Numbered from the stretch's first letter, positions 1-8,147 are shown. The stretch is 64,000 nt of DNA from Cytobacillus horneckiae (GCF_002835735.1 NZ_PISD01000034.1:1-64000), one strand, 5' to 3'. Numbers and translations are program-made. Notes: generated by a model not told the origin, from the sequence alone.

Positions 1-353
1 TTCACCTGAAGAGGATGAGAATATGTGCACTCCGGTGAATAATTGGGCTTTTTTCACCTGAAGAGGATGAAAACATGAGCGCTCCGGTGAATAATTGGGC
101 TTTATTCACCGGAAGAGGATGAAAACATGAGCACTCAGGTGAATAATTGGGCTTTATTCACCGGAAGAGGATGAGAATATGTGCACTCCGGTGAATAATT
201 GGGTTTTATTCACCTGAAGAGGATGTAAATATGAGCACTCAGGTAAATAATTGGACTTTATTCACCTGAAGAGGATGAAAACATGAGCACTCCGGTGAAT
301 AATTGGGCTTTTTTCACCTGAAGAGGATGAGAATATGTGCACTCCGGTGAATA
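1..353. repeat. Tandem array of seven 52-bp hairpin units
   Basis: Units begin at 1, 53, 105, 157, 209, 261 and 313, an exact 52-bp period. The last unit is partial and ends near 353. Each unit has a 9-nt left arm (TTCACCTGA or TTCACCGGA), a 21-nt loop starting AGAGGATGA, a 9-nt right arm (TCCGGTGAA or TCAGGTGAA) and a 13-nt spacer TAATTGGGCTTTT. Arms pair perfectly in the unit at 157 and with one mismatch in most others. The period is not a multiple of three, so the array is not coding. It starts exactly at the window edge and probably continues to the left. Function unknown. Confidence 0.95.
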
Positions 354-674
354 AATTTGCTTTGGCAGATATAAATGTTAAGCTTTTTAGCTCACCTGCT
401 CAAAAGTGGTATTCCTCCAAATAAGAAAAAAGCTATTAACCCTTTAGGTTAATAGCTTCAGCCTGTAGAGAAACTGATTACAAAAATAAAAATGAATGGT
501 TTGGAATTTTCCAAGGCTTTCCGCAGGGCGAGAGTCGAGCCGCATCAGCGCTAGCGCCTTTAGTTTCTCGACTATCTCGCTACTCTCCTGCAGTAGTCAA
601 GCGGACACCTCTTCTTATTTTCACTTTCGCAGGCACACTTGAGCTATTCCCCTTTAGGATAGTAGCTCCTTTCA
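354..674. other. Gene-free spacer with GC-rich extragenic element
   Basis: No convincing coding region is present. The stretch holds the hairpin at 430-458. At about 500-610 it holds a GC-rich block with complementary pieces, including TTCCGCAGGGCGAGAG near its start, the palindrome GCGCTAGCGC in the middle and CTCTCCTGCAG further on. The composition differs from the AT-rich surroundings and resembles the extragenic palindromic elements common in Bacillaceae genomes. That assignment is by resemblance only. Confidence 0.45.
430..458 (-). terminator. Intrinsic terminator, minus strand
   Basis: A perfect 12-bp stem (430-441 with 447-458) with a 5-nt loop. On the minus strand it is followed by a T-rich run. 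It lies about 220 bp beyond the stop of the ABC-F gene and would end that transcript. Confidence 0.7.
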
Positions 675-2549
675 TCATAAGAGCGATTCCCATTTTTCAT
701 ATAGTTTATGCCTCTGTTGTTCTAGTTCTTCTTTTTCATTATAAAGGTGCTGAAGCTTATTTAATTCTTTCACTTTTCCAAGTTCTTCATTCATTTTATT
801 TAGCTGGTTCTCAATTTCAACAATTTCATTTTCAATTTTCCCCGAATCATCTGTACGAGGAATGGTTTTCTCCTGTTTTTTTTCAATTTCAATAGTTGGA
901 GGCTGTTGTTTTTTCTGCTTTCTCTCTATTAGTTTTTTGCGCGCCCATTCAAAATCTCCATCAAAAAAGTGTACTTTTCCGTCGTCAATGATATATACCT
1001 TGTTGAATAAAAGTTTAATAAAATACCGATCATGGGAGACTGCCAGTATCGTTCCTTCATAATTTTTCAATGTGTCTTCAAGCACCTCCCTTGATTCAAT
1101 ATCTAAGTGATTGGTTGGTTCGTCTAATATGAGAAAGTTAATATCCTCATGCATAAGCTGAGCAAGCCTGAGCCTCATTCTTTCTCCTCCGCTTAAGCTT
1201 TTCACCTTTCTGAAAACGGCATGGCCGTAGAATAGAAATTTTGCCAATATATGCCTTGCCTCTCCTTCTGTTACTGAGACATTTTCCCGAAAGGCTTCAA
1301 TCACTGTTAAGTGTTCGTTGGCTATGTTGGAAAATACATGCTGTGATAAATACCCTACCTTCCGATTGCTACCTACCTTTACCTCTCCTGAATCAGGTAC
1401 TAATTCCTCTAGTATGATTTTTAGCAGTGTTGATTTTCCCGTTCCGTTATCTCCTACTATCACTGTACGTTCTTGATACCGGATATGCATATTAACGGAA
1501 TTAAATAGCTCAATATTGTTAAACGATTTGGATACATCTGTTAGAATGACGGCATCTTTTCCGCTCCGTTCTGTAGTTTCAAGCGTCATGTTCATTTTCT
1601 TATGGTGAATTGGCCGATCAAGCTTTTCCATCCTTTCAAGTGCTTTTTCCATACTGGCAGCCCTTTTATGAAGGCCTGCATTTGGCGGGTTTGCCTGGTT
1701 TGCCCATTCTTTCAGCCTTTTAATCGTTTCTTTCATTTTTTTAATTTTCTTCTGCTGCTCCTCATATTGCTGGAACTCCCTTAACAACCTCTCTTCTTTT
1801 TCTTTCACAAACCCTGTGTAGTTCGTATTGTAATTTGTCAGTTCTCCATCCTCTAAATTTATTATGCGATTGACTGTTTCATCTAGAAAATAACGATCAT
1901 GAGAAATGATAACAACTGCACCAGCATATTCGTGCAAGTATTTTGATAGCCAATCAACAGCTGACATATCTAAATGATTGGTTGGTTCATCTAAAAGAAG
2001 CAAATCGGGTGTTTTTAATAATTGCTGTCCAAGGCAAACCTTTGTTTTCTCTCCGCCGCTTAAGGACTCGAACGCTTTATCCAATAGATGTGAAATATTA
2101 AGGCCGTTTGCAACCCTATCTATATTTGCATCCATCTCATATCCACCTTCAATCGAGAACACTTCTTGAAGCTCGCCATATTCTTTTAGGTGCTGTTCAA
2201 AGGTATTACCCACTGTTTCATCACTTATAGCAAGTTCGCAAAGCTTCATTCTATTTTCGATTTCGATTAAGTGAGAAAATGCTTCTTTCAGTACATCGTT
2301 AGCACTCCTCCCATTAGGGTAATAAGGAATTTGGGCAAGGTATCCGATTTCACATCCTTTTTTCCAATGAATGGCTCCTGTATCAGGTGTTTCTTGCTTC
2401 GCTAACAGCCTAAATAGAGTTGTTTTTCCACTTCCATTTCTTCCGACCAGACCTACTCTTGCTTTTTCATGTATTTCGAATTGAATATCTTCAAATATTA
2501 AATTTCCGCCGTACATTTTTGCTAATTGCTGACCACTGCATATAATCAT
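675..2549 (-). CDS. ABC-F family ATPase, probable ribosome-protection type
   Basis: A 624-residue soluble protein with two ABC cassettes and no membrane segments, the ABC-F plan. Cassette 1 has Walker A GRNGSGKTT near residue 36, signature LSGGEKTKV, and Walker B with DEPTNHLD near 186. Cassette 2 has GDNGTGKST near 363, LSGGERMRL, and a second DEPTNHLD near 473. A charged linker lies between them, and the C-terminal 80 residues are a predicted coiled coil rich in E, K and Q. ABC-F proteins act on the ribosome, either as translation factors or by displacing antibiotics. The attenuator-like leader at 2586-2880 favours the antibiotic-protection type. The drug class cannot be told from sequence. 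The ATG at 2549 follows a GGAGGGAAATCAT ribosome binding site. Confidence 0.9.
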   Translation of the reverse strand: MIICSGQQLAKMYGGNLIFEDIQFEIHEKARVGLVGRNGSGKTTLFRLLAKQETPDTGAIHWKKGCEIGYLAQIPYYPNGRSANDVLKEAFSHLIEIENRMKLCELAISDETVGNTFEQHLKEYGELQEVFSIEGGYEMDANIDRVANGLNISHLLDKAFESLSGGEKTKVCLGQQLLKTPDLLLLDEPTNHLDMSAVDWLSKYLHEYAGAVVIISHDRYFLDETVNRIINLEDGELTNYNTNYTGFVKEKEERLLREFQQYEEQQKKIKKMKETIKRLKEWANQANPPNAGLHKRAASMEKALERMEKLDRPIHHKKMNMTLETTERSGKDAVILTDVSKSFNNIELFNSVNMHIRYQERTVIVGDNGTGKSTLLKIILEELVPDSGEVKVGSNRKVGYLSQHVFSNIANEHLTVIEAFRENVSVTEGEARHILAKFLFYGHAVFRKVKSLSGGERMRLRLAQLMHEDINFLILDEPTNHLDIESREVLEDTLKNYEGTILAVSHDRYFIKLLFNKVYIIDDGKVHFFDGDFEWARKKLIERKQKKQQPPTIEIEKKQEKTIPRTDDSGKIENEIVEIENQLNKMNEELGKVKELNKLQHLYNEKEELEQQRHKLYEKWESLL

Positions 2550-2585
2550 TATGATTTCCCTCCAAATAATTCACTTCAATTTAAG

Positions 2586-2687
2586 TTAAACTTTCCTATT
2601 CGCAAAAAAAAGACCATAGGAAAAAGTATTCTCCCATGGTCCTAAAAAATGGTGCATCATTTTTTTGAAAAATAAAAAGAAGAGCAA
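2586..2687 (-). CDS. Leader peptide ORF 2 overlapping the attenuator
   Basis: A 33-codon ORF starting with TTG, preceded by AAAGGAGGG at 6-nt spacing. The peptide is rich in Phe early on and contains the stretch MMHHFLGPWENTFSYG. The ORF runs through the terminator hairpin at 2604-2641 and stops 36 bp before the ABC-F start. An ORF translated across a terminator in front of an ABC-F gene is the arrangement expected of ribosome-mediated attenuation: a drug-stalled ribosome would change folding of the hairpin. Too short for family assignment, so the call rests on ribosome binding site and position. Confidence 0.6.
   Translation of the reverse strand: MLFFLFFKKMMHHFLGPWENTFSYGLFFANRKV
2604..2641 (-). 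terminator. Attenuator hairpin in the ABC-F leader
   Basis: GACCATAGG (2612-2620) pairs with CCCATGGTC (2633-2641), 8 of 9 positions. On the minus strand it is followed by eight T residues (2611-2604). It lies 55 bp upstream of the ABC-F start and inside leader ORF 2. A weaker alternative hairpin, AAAAAATG with CATTTTTT, lies just upstream around 2645-2666 and could compete with it. Confidence 0.7.
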
Positions 2688-2745
2688 TAGAGCCCTCCTT
2701 TTACCGTCCGTTAACTGTCATAAATTTAGGTATAAAGAGATGTTC

Positions 2746-2880
2746 TTACTGTTTTGTTTTTGCTATTAAATTGCTAAAAAAGGGCATACTTATCCCGTTA
2801 AAAGCAAAAACAGCAAAAATTGCACGGAAAATCGTTAAATGTTCAATCCATTTCCCACGCATCAAAACAGCTTCATTCAT
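2746..2880 (-). CDS. Small hydrophobic protein or leader peptide ORF 1
   Basis: A 44-residue ORF whose ATG is preceded by AGGAGGTGTAAATGAG. The peptide starts MNEAVLMRGKWIEH and continues as a mostly hydrophobic segment (LTIFRAIFAVFAFNG) before a short basic tail. It is in the same transcript orientation as leader ORF 2 and the ABC-F gene. It may be a second sensing ORF of the attenuator or an independent single-span membrane peptide. No family recognised. Confidence 0.5.
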   Translation of the reverse strand: MNEAVLMRGKWIEHLTIFRAIFAVFAFNGISMPFFSNLIAKTKQ

Positions 2881-2963
2881 CTCATTTACACCTCCTGACA
2901 TTAATAAGTTATGTATAGTTTAATCTTTTTGATTAAATATTGCAAATATATTTACAAGCCAGC

Positions 2964-2997
2964 AAAAAAAGAGCCCTTATTCCAAAGCTCTTTTTTT
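2964..2997 (-). terminator. Terminator after liaR
   Basis: AAAAAAAGAGC (2964-2974) pairs perfectly with GCTCTTTTTTT (2987-2997). It directly adjoins the liaR stop codon. It is symmetric, so it can work on either strand. Confidence 0.85.
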
Positions 2998-3629
2998 CAT
3001 TTAACTAATGAATTTTTAAAAGCGTATATGACTGCCTGTGTACGATCCTGAACTTCGAGTTTACTCAATATATTACTGACATGTGTTTTAACCGTTTTTA
3101 AAGCGATAAACAACTCATCAGCAATTTCTTGGTTCGTCTTTCCTTGTGTCATTAAAAGGAGTATTTCCATTTCTCGTCCAGTTAAATCTTCATGACGCGG
3201 ATGTACTTGTTTTTGCCTCATTTTCACCATCATTTTCCCAGTAACCTCAGGCTCGAGGACAGATTGGCCATGATACGTATTACGCACCGCATCCGCAATT
3301 TCACTTGCCTTTGAAGTTTTTAACATATAGCTTGTCGCACCAGCCTCAAGCGCAGGATATACCTTTTCATCGTCCAAAAAGCTTGTCACAATAATAATTT
3401 TAGCTTCTGGCCATTTTTCGATTATGTTTCTTGTCGCTTCAATTCCATCCATTTCCTTCATAACTAAATCCATTAATATTATATCCGGGCGTAATTCAAG
3501 CGCCATATCTATCGCTGTACGTCCGTTGTCCGCTTCCCCAATGACCTCAATATCAGTCTGTGCAGATAAATAGGAAGACACACCGATTCTTACCATTTCA
3601 TGATCATCAACAAATAATACTTTAATCAT
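2997..3629 (-). CDS. liaR: LiaR/VraR-type envelope-stress response regulator
   Basis: A NarL/LuxR-family response regulator of 210 residues. The receiver domain has the acidic pair in [10 protein letters not shown], the phospho-acceptor Asp in IILMDLVM and the switch Lys in MLKTSKAS. The C-terminal helix-turn-helix lies around [22 protein letters not shown]. The start is set at the ATG at 3629, preceded by AGGAGGTAAAGGG; an upstream in-frame ATG at 3650 lacks such a site. It is the last gene after liaF and liaS, 28 bp behind liaS. Close likeness to B. subtilis LiaR (for example [11 protein letters not shown] and LLKTSKA-like stretches) and the operon support the symbol. Confidence 0.93.
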   Translation of the reverse strand: MIKVLFVDDHEMVRIGVSSYLSAQTDIEVIGEADNGRTAIDMALELRPDIILMDLVMKEMDGIEATRNIIEKWPEAKIIIVTSFLDDEKVYPALEAGATSYMLKTSKASEIADAVRNTYHGQSVLEPEVTGKMMVKMRQKQVHPRHEDLTGREMEILLLMTQGKTNQEIADELFIALKTVKTHVSNILSKLEVQDRTQAVIYAFKNSLVK

Positions 3630-3657
3630 CCCTTTACCTCCTATCTGCATCTTTTAT

Positions 3658-4677
3658 CTATATTAAAGGTATCTTCACTTCAAGCCGTGTACCGTTATTA
3701 GCTAAGCTGATTATTTTTAAAGAGCCGCCTATTTCCATTGCTCGTTCGTACATGTTTTGCAGTCCATAGGAGCCTGCTTTTGCTTCCTCTACATCAAAAC
3801 CGATTCCGTCATCAACCACTCTAAGGATCGCATATCCATCACGTTCGATTAACAAGACTTCAAGGGAATTTGCTTTTGCATGGCGCAATGTATTAGATAC
3901 AGATTCCTGCAGTATCCGGAACAAATGGTCCTCGACACCCTTATCTAATGGAAAATCTTCCACCTTCCACTTAATATCCATTGTCACCTTCTGCAATAAT
4001 TCTACTAACAGCTCTTCAATTCCTTCTGTTAATGTTTTTCCTTTCAAAGCAACAGGACGCAAATGTAAAAGGAGTGCGCGCATTTCTAATTGGGATTGGT
4101 GTATCATACTTTCGACAAGTTTCAACTTTTTAGTGTAACCATCTTCATACTTCTCTGTTCTTTCCATTATAGCTGACATGAGCATGGATGCAGCAAATAG
4201 CTGCTGGCTGACAGAATCATGTAGCTCTCTGGCAAGCCGGTTCCTTTCCTGAAAAATAATCTCTTGCATGCGATTATCAAACTCCTCCGCTTTTTCATTA
4301 GCAAGTTTTTGTGATAGCTTCGCCTGTTCTGCAATTTGTTTCTGAATTTTTTTTGCTCTTTCTGAAAGTATCCTTGCATCACTGCCGATCTCATCTTCAT
4401 CAATTTGCAATTGTCTGCCTTCCTCTATTTCATGCAGCCAACCATCGACCTGCTTTAATTGCTTTTGCCAGCTGTAACCTGAAAAAATGCCAAACAATAT
4501 CCCGATTGCAATGCTTACACTAGGGACAAATAATATAAACGGTATATCCATTACTTTTGTTTTCCACAGATCAGCTAAGCTCACTGGAAATAAAAGTGAA
4601 AAGGATAAAATAAAGCATAGTAGAAGGAGTAGAGACATACCCGCTCCAATTAATACTTGGCGTTGTATTGTTTTCAT
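3658..4677 (-). CDS. liaS: LiaS-type sensor histidine kinase
   Basis: A 339-residue kinase with two N-terminal membrane segments (about residues 8-32 and 45-68) and a very short extracytoplasmic loop, the 'intramembrane-sensing' layout. A HAMP-like coil leads to a HisKA_3 domain with the phospho-acceptor in RNRLARELHDSVSQQL (His about 153). The ATPase domain has VVDDGIGFD and GSYGLQNM. It would phosphorylate LiaR in response to cell-envelope damage. Its ATG overlaps the liaF stop (ATGA), which indicates translational coupling. Confidence 0.93.
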   Translation of the reverse strand: MKTIQRQVLIGAGMSLLLLLCFILSFSLLFPVSLADLWKTKVMDIPFILFVPSVSIAIGILFGIFSGYSWQKQLKQVDGWLHEIEEGRQLQIDEDEIGSDARILSERAKKIQKQIAEQAKLSQKLANEKAEEFDNRMQEIIFQERNRLARELHDSVSQQLFAASMLMSAIMERTEKYEDGYTKKLKLVESMIHQSQLEMRALLLHLRPVALKGKTLTEGIEELLVELLQKVTMDIKWKVEDFPLDKGVEDHLFRILQESVSNTLRHAKANSLEVLLIERDGYAILRVVDDGIGFDVEEAKAGSYGLQNMYERAMEIGGSLKIISLANNGTRLEVKIPLI

Positions 4678-5408
4678 ACTCGCTTCACCTCAAGATCACC
4701 TACAACTAAGGAAGACAATATTTTAATTCTTTGTGTTGCTTGCTCAAATCCGGCTGTTTGTATTTGATAATTTTTATTAAATGTGCGCTTTTCATTCATT
4801 TCAAAAACCTGAGTGGAACCAGCAATGACCGAATGATTGACACTTACATCCACATCATAAGGCACAAGAACTTGAATATTGCCAATAAAATTCCTTAAAA
4901 CAATCACCGTTTCTCCTTTAGGCAAAACCGTATAGCTCAAATCTATGACAGTATCGCCCAAGCCGCACTGTATATTGATATCTTTCCATTCATAAACTGA
5001 TTCTGGTGTCTTTTGATGACCAAAAAACACATTTGATAACAGCGGTTGCTTTTTAATCACTGTTTCTTTGCTTAAGTTTACAGATGGCTCTTTAATTAGT
5101 GGCTTCACATACTTTGGATTCTTTTTAGATTGCGAAAATTGAATGATAAAATGTACAAGAATGGCTAATAGAAGAAACTTAAATGTCATCATACTCAAAA
5201 TATTAATAATCAGAAAAATAATACCAAGCCAAAATAAAATCTTCCCGCTCATTTTTGGCATCCATTTTCTGCCGAAATAAATCATCCCAGCTGGTACGAG
5301 AAGAGAAAATATAAGCCCATGATTAAAGAAGACAAACTCTAAAAACAACAGACCTAAGCCTATTATTACAATCCAACCCATATAATCTTCTTTAAATTTT
5401 TCAAACAT
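4674..5408 (-). CDS. liaF: LiaF, membrane inhibitor of the LiaRS system
   Basis: A 244-residue protein with three to four N-terminal membrane segments within the first 90 residues and a C-terminal beta-rich cytoplasmic domain of the LiaF/DUF2154 type (KETVIVLRNFIGNIQVLVPYDVDVSV region). In Bacillus, LiaF keeps LiaS in check without inducer. The ribosome binding site is GAGGAGGGGAGTACC before the ATG. It is the first gene of the liaFSR part, separated from liaH by 124 bp containing a terminator. Confidence 0.92.
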   Translation of the reverse strand: MFEKFKEDYMGWIVIIGLGLLFLEFVFFNHGLIFSLLVPAGMIYFGRKWMPKMSGKILFWLGIIFLIINILSMMTFKFLLLAILVHFIIQFSQSKKNPKYVKPLIKEPSVNLSKETVIKKQPLLSNVFFGHQKTPESVYEWKDINIQCGLGDTVIDLSYTVLPKGETVIVLRNFIGNIQVLVPYDVDVSVNHSVIAGSTQVFEMNEKRTFNKNYQIQTAGFEQATQRIKILSSLVVGDLEVKRV

Positions 5409-5482
5409 GGTACTCCCCTCCTCTAATAGATGTAGTTAGATGGAAAATTTCGTCCATTCATATTCAATACATTAATAGCTAT

Positions 5483-5511
5483 AAAAGGCGCAGGTTCTTT
5501 CTACGCCTTTT
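5483..5511 (-). terminator. Terminator between liaH and liaF
   Basis: AAAAGGCG (5483-5490) pairs with CGCCTTTT (5504-5511), with a T-rich run on the minus strand. It sits just after the liaH stop. It would make liaIH the main transcript, with read-through feeding liaFSR, as known for B. subtilis. Confidence 0.65.
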
Positions 5512-5532
5512 TAGCATACCATGTTTTTATTC

Positions 5533-6177
5533 TTAATTTGAAACTGAGTCATCTTTTTTTAAAGATTTTTCAAGTTGGGCAACTTTTGCATCAATATTGC
5601 TGCGATAATATGCGTTCTCTACTTTTTTCTCCAAGTTGTCAATATAAGTTTCGATTTCTTGAAACTTAGAATAAGATTGATATGAATATTCTTCATTATG
5701 AAGAACTTTGCTCATTTGTGTTTGAGCACGAGTCACATTTTCACGACCCATTAATTCCATTCTACGAATTTGCATGTCCTTTAGCTTATGCTTCATTTCT
5801 TCGTATTTTCTTTCTAGCTCTGTCAATTGTTTCTCAGCCTCAAAAACAATTGTTTGCAGCTTGCCTGATCTTTCTTCATACTGTGCATACTCTGCAAGTG
5901 CAAATTCATGAAGCTCTGTATCACCGGCTTCTGCTGCGATCTCTGCCTGACGTTTACGCTTGCTTGCTAATTCCACCGCTTGTTTATGCTCAAGACGAAA
6001 TTCCTCTGTCAATTTATATTGGCGCTCAATTAATTTGCGCACCTTCTCAGTTTCTTGTTCGCTTTCACGCAAATATTGATTCAGCATCGCGATTGGATTC
6101 TTTTTTTCTTTTCTATCTAAAGCATCATTGATATCTGCTGCAATTGTATTTTTTAATCGTGTTAAAATGTTTGTCAT
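5533..6177 (-). CDS. liaH: LiaH, PspA/IM30-family phage-shock protein
   Basis: A 214-residue protein that is almost entirely charged alpha-helix and coiled coil, with the N-terminal amphipathic start MTNILTRLKNTIAADIND and the family stretch NQYLRESEQETEKVRKLI. PspA/IM30 proteins form large oligomers at the cytoplasmic membrane face and protect it under stress. It lies 18 bp behind the small membrane gene liaI and ahead of liaFSR, the context used to call it LiaH rather than generic PspA. The ribosome binding site is GAGGAGAGATTTTAC. Confidence 0.85.
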   Translation of the reverse strand: MTNILTRLKNTIAADINDALDRKEKKNPIAMLNQYLRESEQETEKVRKLIERQYKLTEEFRLEHKQAVELASKRKRQAEIAAEAGDTELHEFALAEYAQYEERSGKLQTIVFEAEKQLTELERKYEEMKHKLKDMQIRRMELMGRENVTRAQTQMSKVLHNEEYSYQSYSKFQEIETYIDNLEKKVENAYYRSNIDAKVAQLEKSLKKDDSVSN

Positions 6178-6195
6178 GTAAAATCTCTCCTCATA

Positions 6196-6540
6196 TTAAT
6201 TTTTTGTAATATCAGACCATTGCTTTTCAAAGTTAGCAAATGGATCTTGTTTTTCATCGATAATGTTTGATTTTGATTTATTCCAATTTTTATAGACCAG
6301 ATAAAGAACATACGCAGCTGCAACAGCGATAATGGCCGGTATATTTCCGATGGAGATGATGAGCAGAACCGCTCCAACAATTCCCCAGGCTGCCTTCTCC
6401 CATCCACCTGACTTAATAAACTGTTTAAATACTAAGTAAAGAATTGCCACACTGATTGCCAACGCAAGCAATGAACCTAAGTTAGCTAAAATAATGATGG
6501 CTGCAATTCCTCCTGCTAATATCAATCCAAATTTTTTCAT
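6196..6540 (-). CDS. liaI: LiaI-type small membrane protein
   Basis: A 114-residue protein with three hydrophobic segments in the first 80 residues (LILAGGIAAIIILANLG; LLALAISVAILYLVF; IVGAVLLIISIGNIPAIIAV) and a charged cytoplasmic tail ending DPFANFEKQWSDI. Size, layout and position before a PspA-family gene match LiaI, the membrane anchor for LiaH. It is the first gene of the operon, with a strong AAAGGAGG site 8 nt before the ATG. Sequence divergence from B. subtilis LiaI is high, so the symbol rests largely on context. Confidence 0.75.
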   Translation of the reverse strand: MKKFGLILAGGIAAIIILANLGSLLALAISVAILYLVFKQFIKSGGWEKAAWGIVGAVLLIISIGNIPAIIAVAAAYVLYLVYKNWNKSKSNIIDEKQDPFANFEKQWSDITKN

Positions 6541-6619
6541 TTCGTCTTCCTCCTTTCTTACACTTATCTTACCTTTTACAAAAAAAACTCATAACGAGCT
6601 TGAGCTTGATTTTACTCTA

Positions 6620-6644
6620 GGACTTGAGGCTGACGGACTGTCCG
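6620..6644. promoter_or_regulatory. Candidate LiaR operator upstream of liaI
   Basis: The palindrome CGGAC-T-GTCCG lies at 6634-6644. GGACT occurs twice, 15 bp apart (6620 and 6635), so the minus strand reads AGTCC-N10-AGTCC. It lies 80-105 bp upstream of the liaI start, where a response regulator would bind. Assignment to LiaR is inference. It also lies within the upstream region of the plus-strand VanW-like gene. Confidence 0.4.
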
Positions 6645-6707
6645 CCCCAATCTTTATACATGAAAACAAATAAGGATGTTCATAATAATTGCGGGAGGTG
6701 TATACTT

Positions 6708-7640
6708 TTGAACGCTGGATGGCTTGTTGGACTTTTTCTTATTCTCCCTACGGTAAACGGCGGCGATGATAGCCTAGTGATCGAGAAGGAGAAAAATAAT
6801 ATTGCACAAATGAACAGACAGGAATATGCAATACCCTTTTCTGGTGTGCCCTTTGTTGATACAGATAAACTACAACTGTTTATGGAGAAGTTAGATGAAG
6901 AGACTTATGTCCCTCCCATTGATGCTTATATCGAGCGCTCGGGCAGAATCGTACCGGCACAAATGGGGAGCAGACTTCACCGTAAAGTACTAGCAGAACA
7001 ATTCTATGCTTATTTTTATGAAAAAGGCTCATCAAACATCGAGTTGCCGATGTTATCAGTTCCGCCCCGAGTGGACGAAAATTTATTAAGCCAAATAAAT
7101 GTAAAGACAATTGGCCAGTATGTTACCTACTTTAATAACAGAAATAATAACCGCTCTCATAATATTTCCCTTGCTGCTGAAGCAATCAATAATTATGTTG
7201 TTTTTCCCGGGGAAACGTTCTCTTTTAATAAAGTCGTGGGCAAACGAACGAAACATCGGGGATATATGCGGGCACCGGTGATTGTACGCGGAGAAATGTC
7301 TGAAGATATCGGAGGAGGAATCTGCCAGGTATCCTCTACACTCTTTAATGCTGTTGATCGTGCAGGATTAAAAATTGGTGAAAGATACTCTCACAGCAAG
7401 CGGGTTCCATATGTGCCAAAAGGCCGTGATGCAACGGTCAGCTGGTATGGACCAGACTTTACCTTTATCAATTATTATGACTTTCCCATTCTGATTCGGG
7501 CTAACGTATACGGTGGACAGATGGTTGTTGTCATACGCTCTTCCGATGAAATTAATTTTGAGCCTCGAACGATTCCTAAAGCATCTAAAATGCTGCCGCA
7601 GGAAATGACCGTTCAGGGAGAACAAGAAAACGGCTGGTAG
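6708..7640 (+). CDS. VanW-family secreted protein
   Basis: A 310-residue protein started at TTG 6708, 9 nt after GGGAGGTG; upstream in-frame ATGs lack a ribosome binding site and would destroy the signal sequence. Residues 2-20 (NAGWLVGLFLILPTVNGG) form a secretion signal or anchor. The C-terminal half is a VanW domain: NYVVFPGETFSFNKVVG, the DIGGGICQVSSTLFNA motif, and the block SHSKRVPYVPKGRDATVSWYG. VanW-family function is not established; members occur near cell-wall and vancomycin-response genes. It is transcribed away from the lia operon and may share its regulatory region. Confidence 0.85.
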   Translation: MNAGWLVGLFLILPTVNGGDDSLVIEKEKNNIAQMNRQEYAIPFSGVPFVDTDKLQLFMEKLDEETYVPPIDAYIERSGRIVPAQMGSRLHRKVLAEQFYAYFYEKGSSNIELPMLSVPPRVDENLLSQINVKTIGQYVTYFNNRNNNRSHNISLAAEAINNYVVFPGETFSFNKVVGKRTKHRGYMRAPVIVRGEMSEDIGGGICQVSSTLFNAVDRAGLKIGERYSHSKRVPYVPKGRDATVSWYGPDFTFINYYDFPILIRANVYGGQMVVVIRSSDEINFEPRTIPKASKMLPQEMTVQGEQENGW

Positions 7641-7655
7641 GATTCCAGCCGTTTT
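7627..7655. terminator. Bidirectional terminator
   Basis: AAAACGGCTGG (7627-7637) pairs perfectly with CCAGCCGTTTT (7645-7655). It serves the converging VanW-like and RraA-like genes. Confidence 0.9.
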
Positions 7656-7664
7656 TATTAAGGA

Positions 7665-8147
7665 CTATTTGATTAAGTTTCTTTCTGCTACAATTACACC
7701 ATCTTCATCAGCATAGACATATTCACCAGATGACCAATCAATACCGCCGAATGTAACAACCCTACCTCTTTCACCTTTCCCGATTTTGCTGCTTTTTAGC
7801 GGACAGCTGCCAATTGCTAATATACCTGTATCCATATTGGCAAGCTCTGATGTATCCCTTACACAGCCGTAAATAATTACGCCGGCTAACCCACGATCCT
7901 GTGCAATTTTTCCTAATCTGTCGCCCATAAGCGCACACCTTCTAGATCCACCGCCATCGACAACCAGTACATTTCCAGCCGGAATAGATTCCAATGCTTC
8001 TAAAACAAGTACATTATCCTCAAATACTTTAACAGTTGAAATCGGTCCAGAAAACTGCCGTCTGCCGCCATACGATTTAAAAGCCTCCTGACAAATCTTC
8101 AACTCGCTACTGTACTCATCACATAAATCTGCCGTCTTAAATGACAT
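7665..8147 (-). CDS. RraA-family protein (aldolase / RNase E inhibitor-like)
   Basis: A 160-residue protein of the RraA fold. It has the glycine-rich stretch NVLVVDGGGSRRCALMGD and the active-site-like GLAGVIIYGCVRDT, whose Arg-Asp pair carries catalysis in the related 4-hydroxy-4-methyl-2-oxoglutarate aldolases. The start is set at the ATG at 8147, 7 nt after AAAGGAGG. In organisms lacking classical RNase E, the metabolic aldolase or decarboxylase role is the more likely one, but the substrate is unknown. It appears monocistronic. Confidence 0.88.
   Translation of the reverse strand: MSFKTADLCDEYSSELKICQEAFKSYGGRRQFSGPISTVKVFEDNVLVLEALESIPAGNVLVVDGGGSRRCALMGDRLGKIAQDRGLAGVIIYGCVRDTSELANMDTGILAIGSCPLKSSKIGKGERGRVVTFGGIDWSSGEYVYADEDGVIVAERNLIK

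Noticed and set aside
1-360. CRISPR array
   Set aside because: The units are contiguous repeats over their full 52 bp, with no unique spacers between them.
6624-6707. Longer N-terminus for the VanW-like protein
   Set aside because: No ribosome binding site before the upstream start, and the extension would bury the signal sequence. TTG 6708 has a good site.
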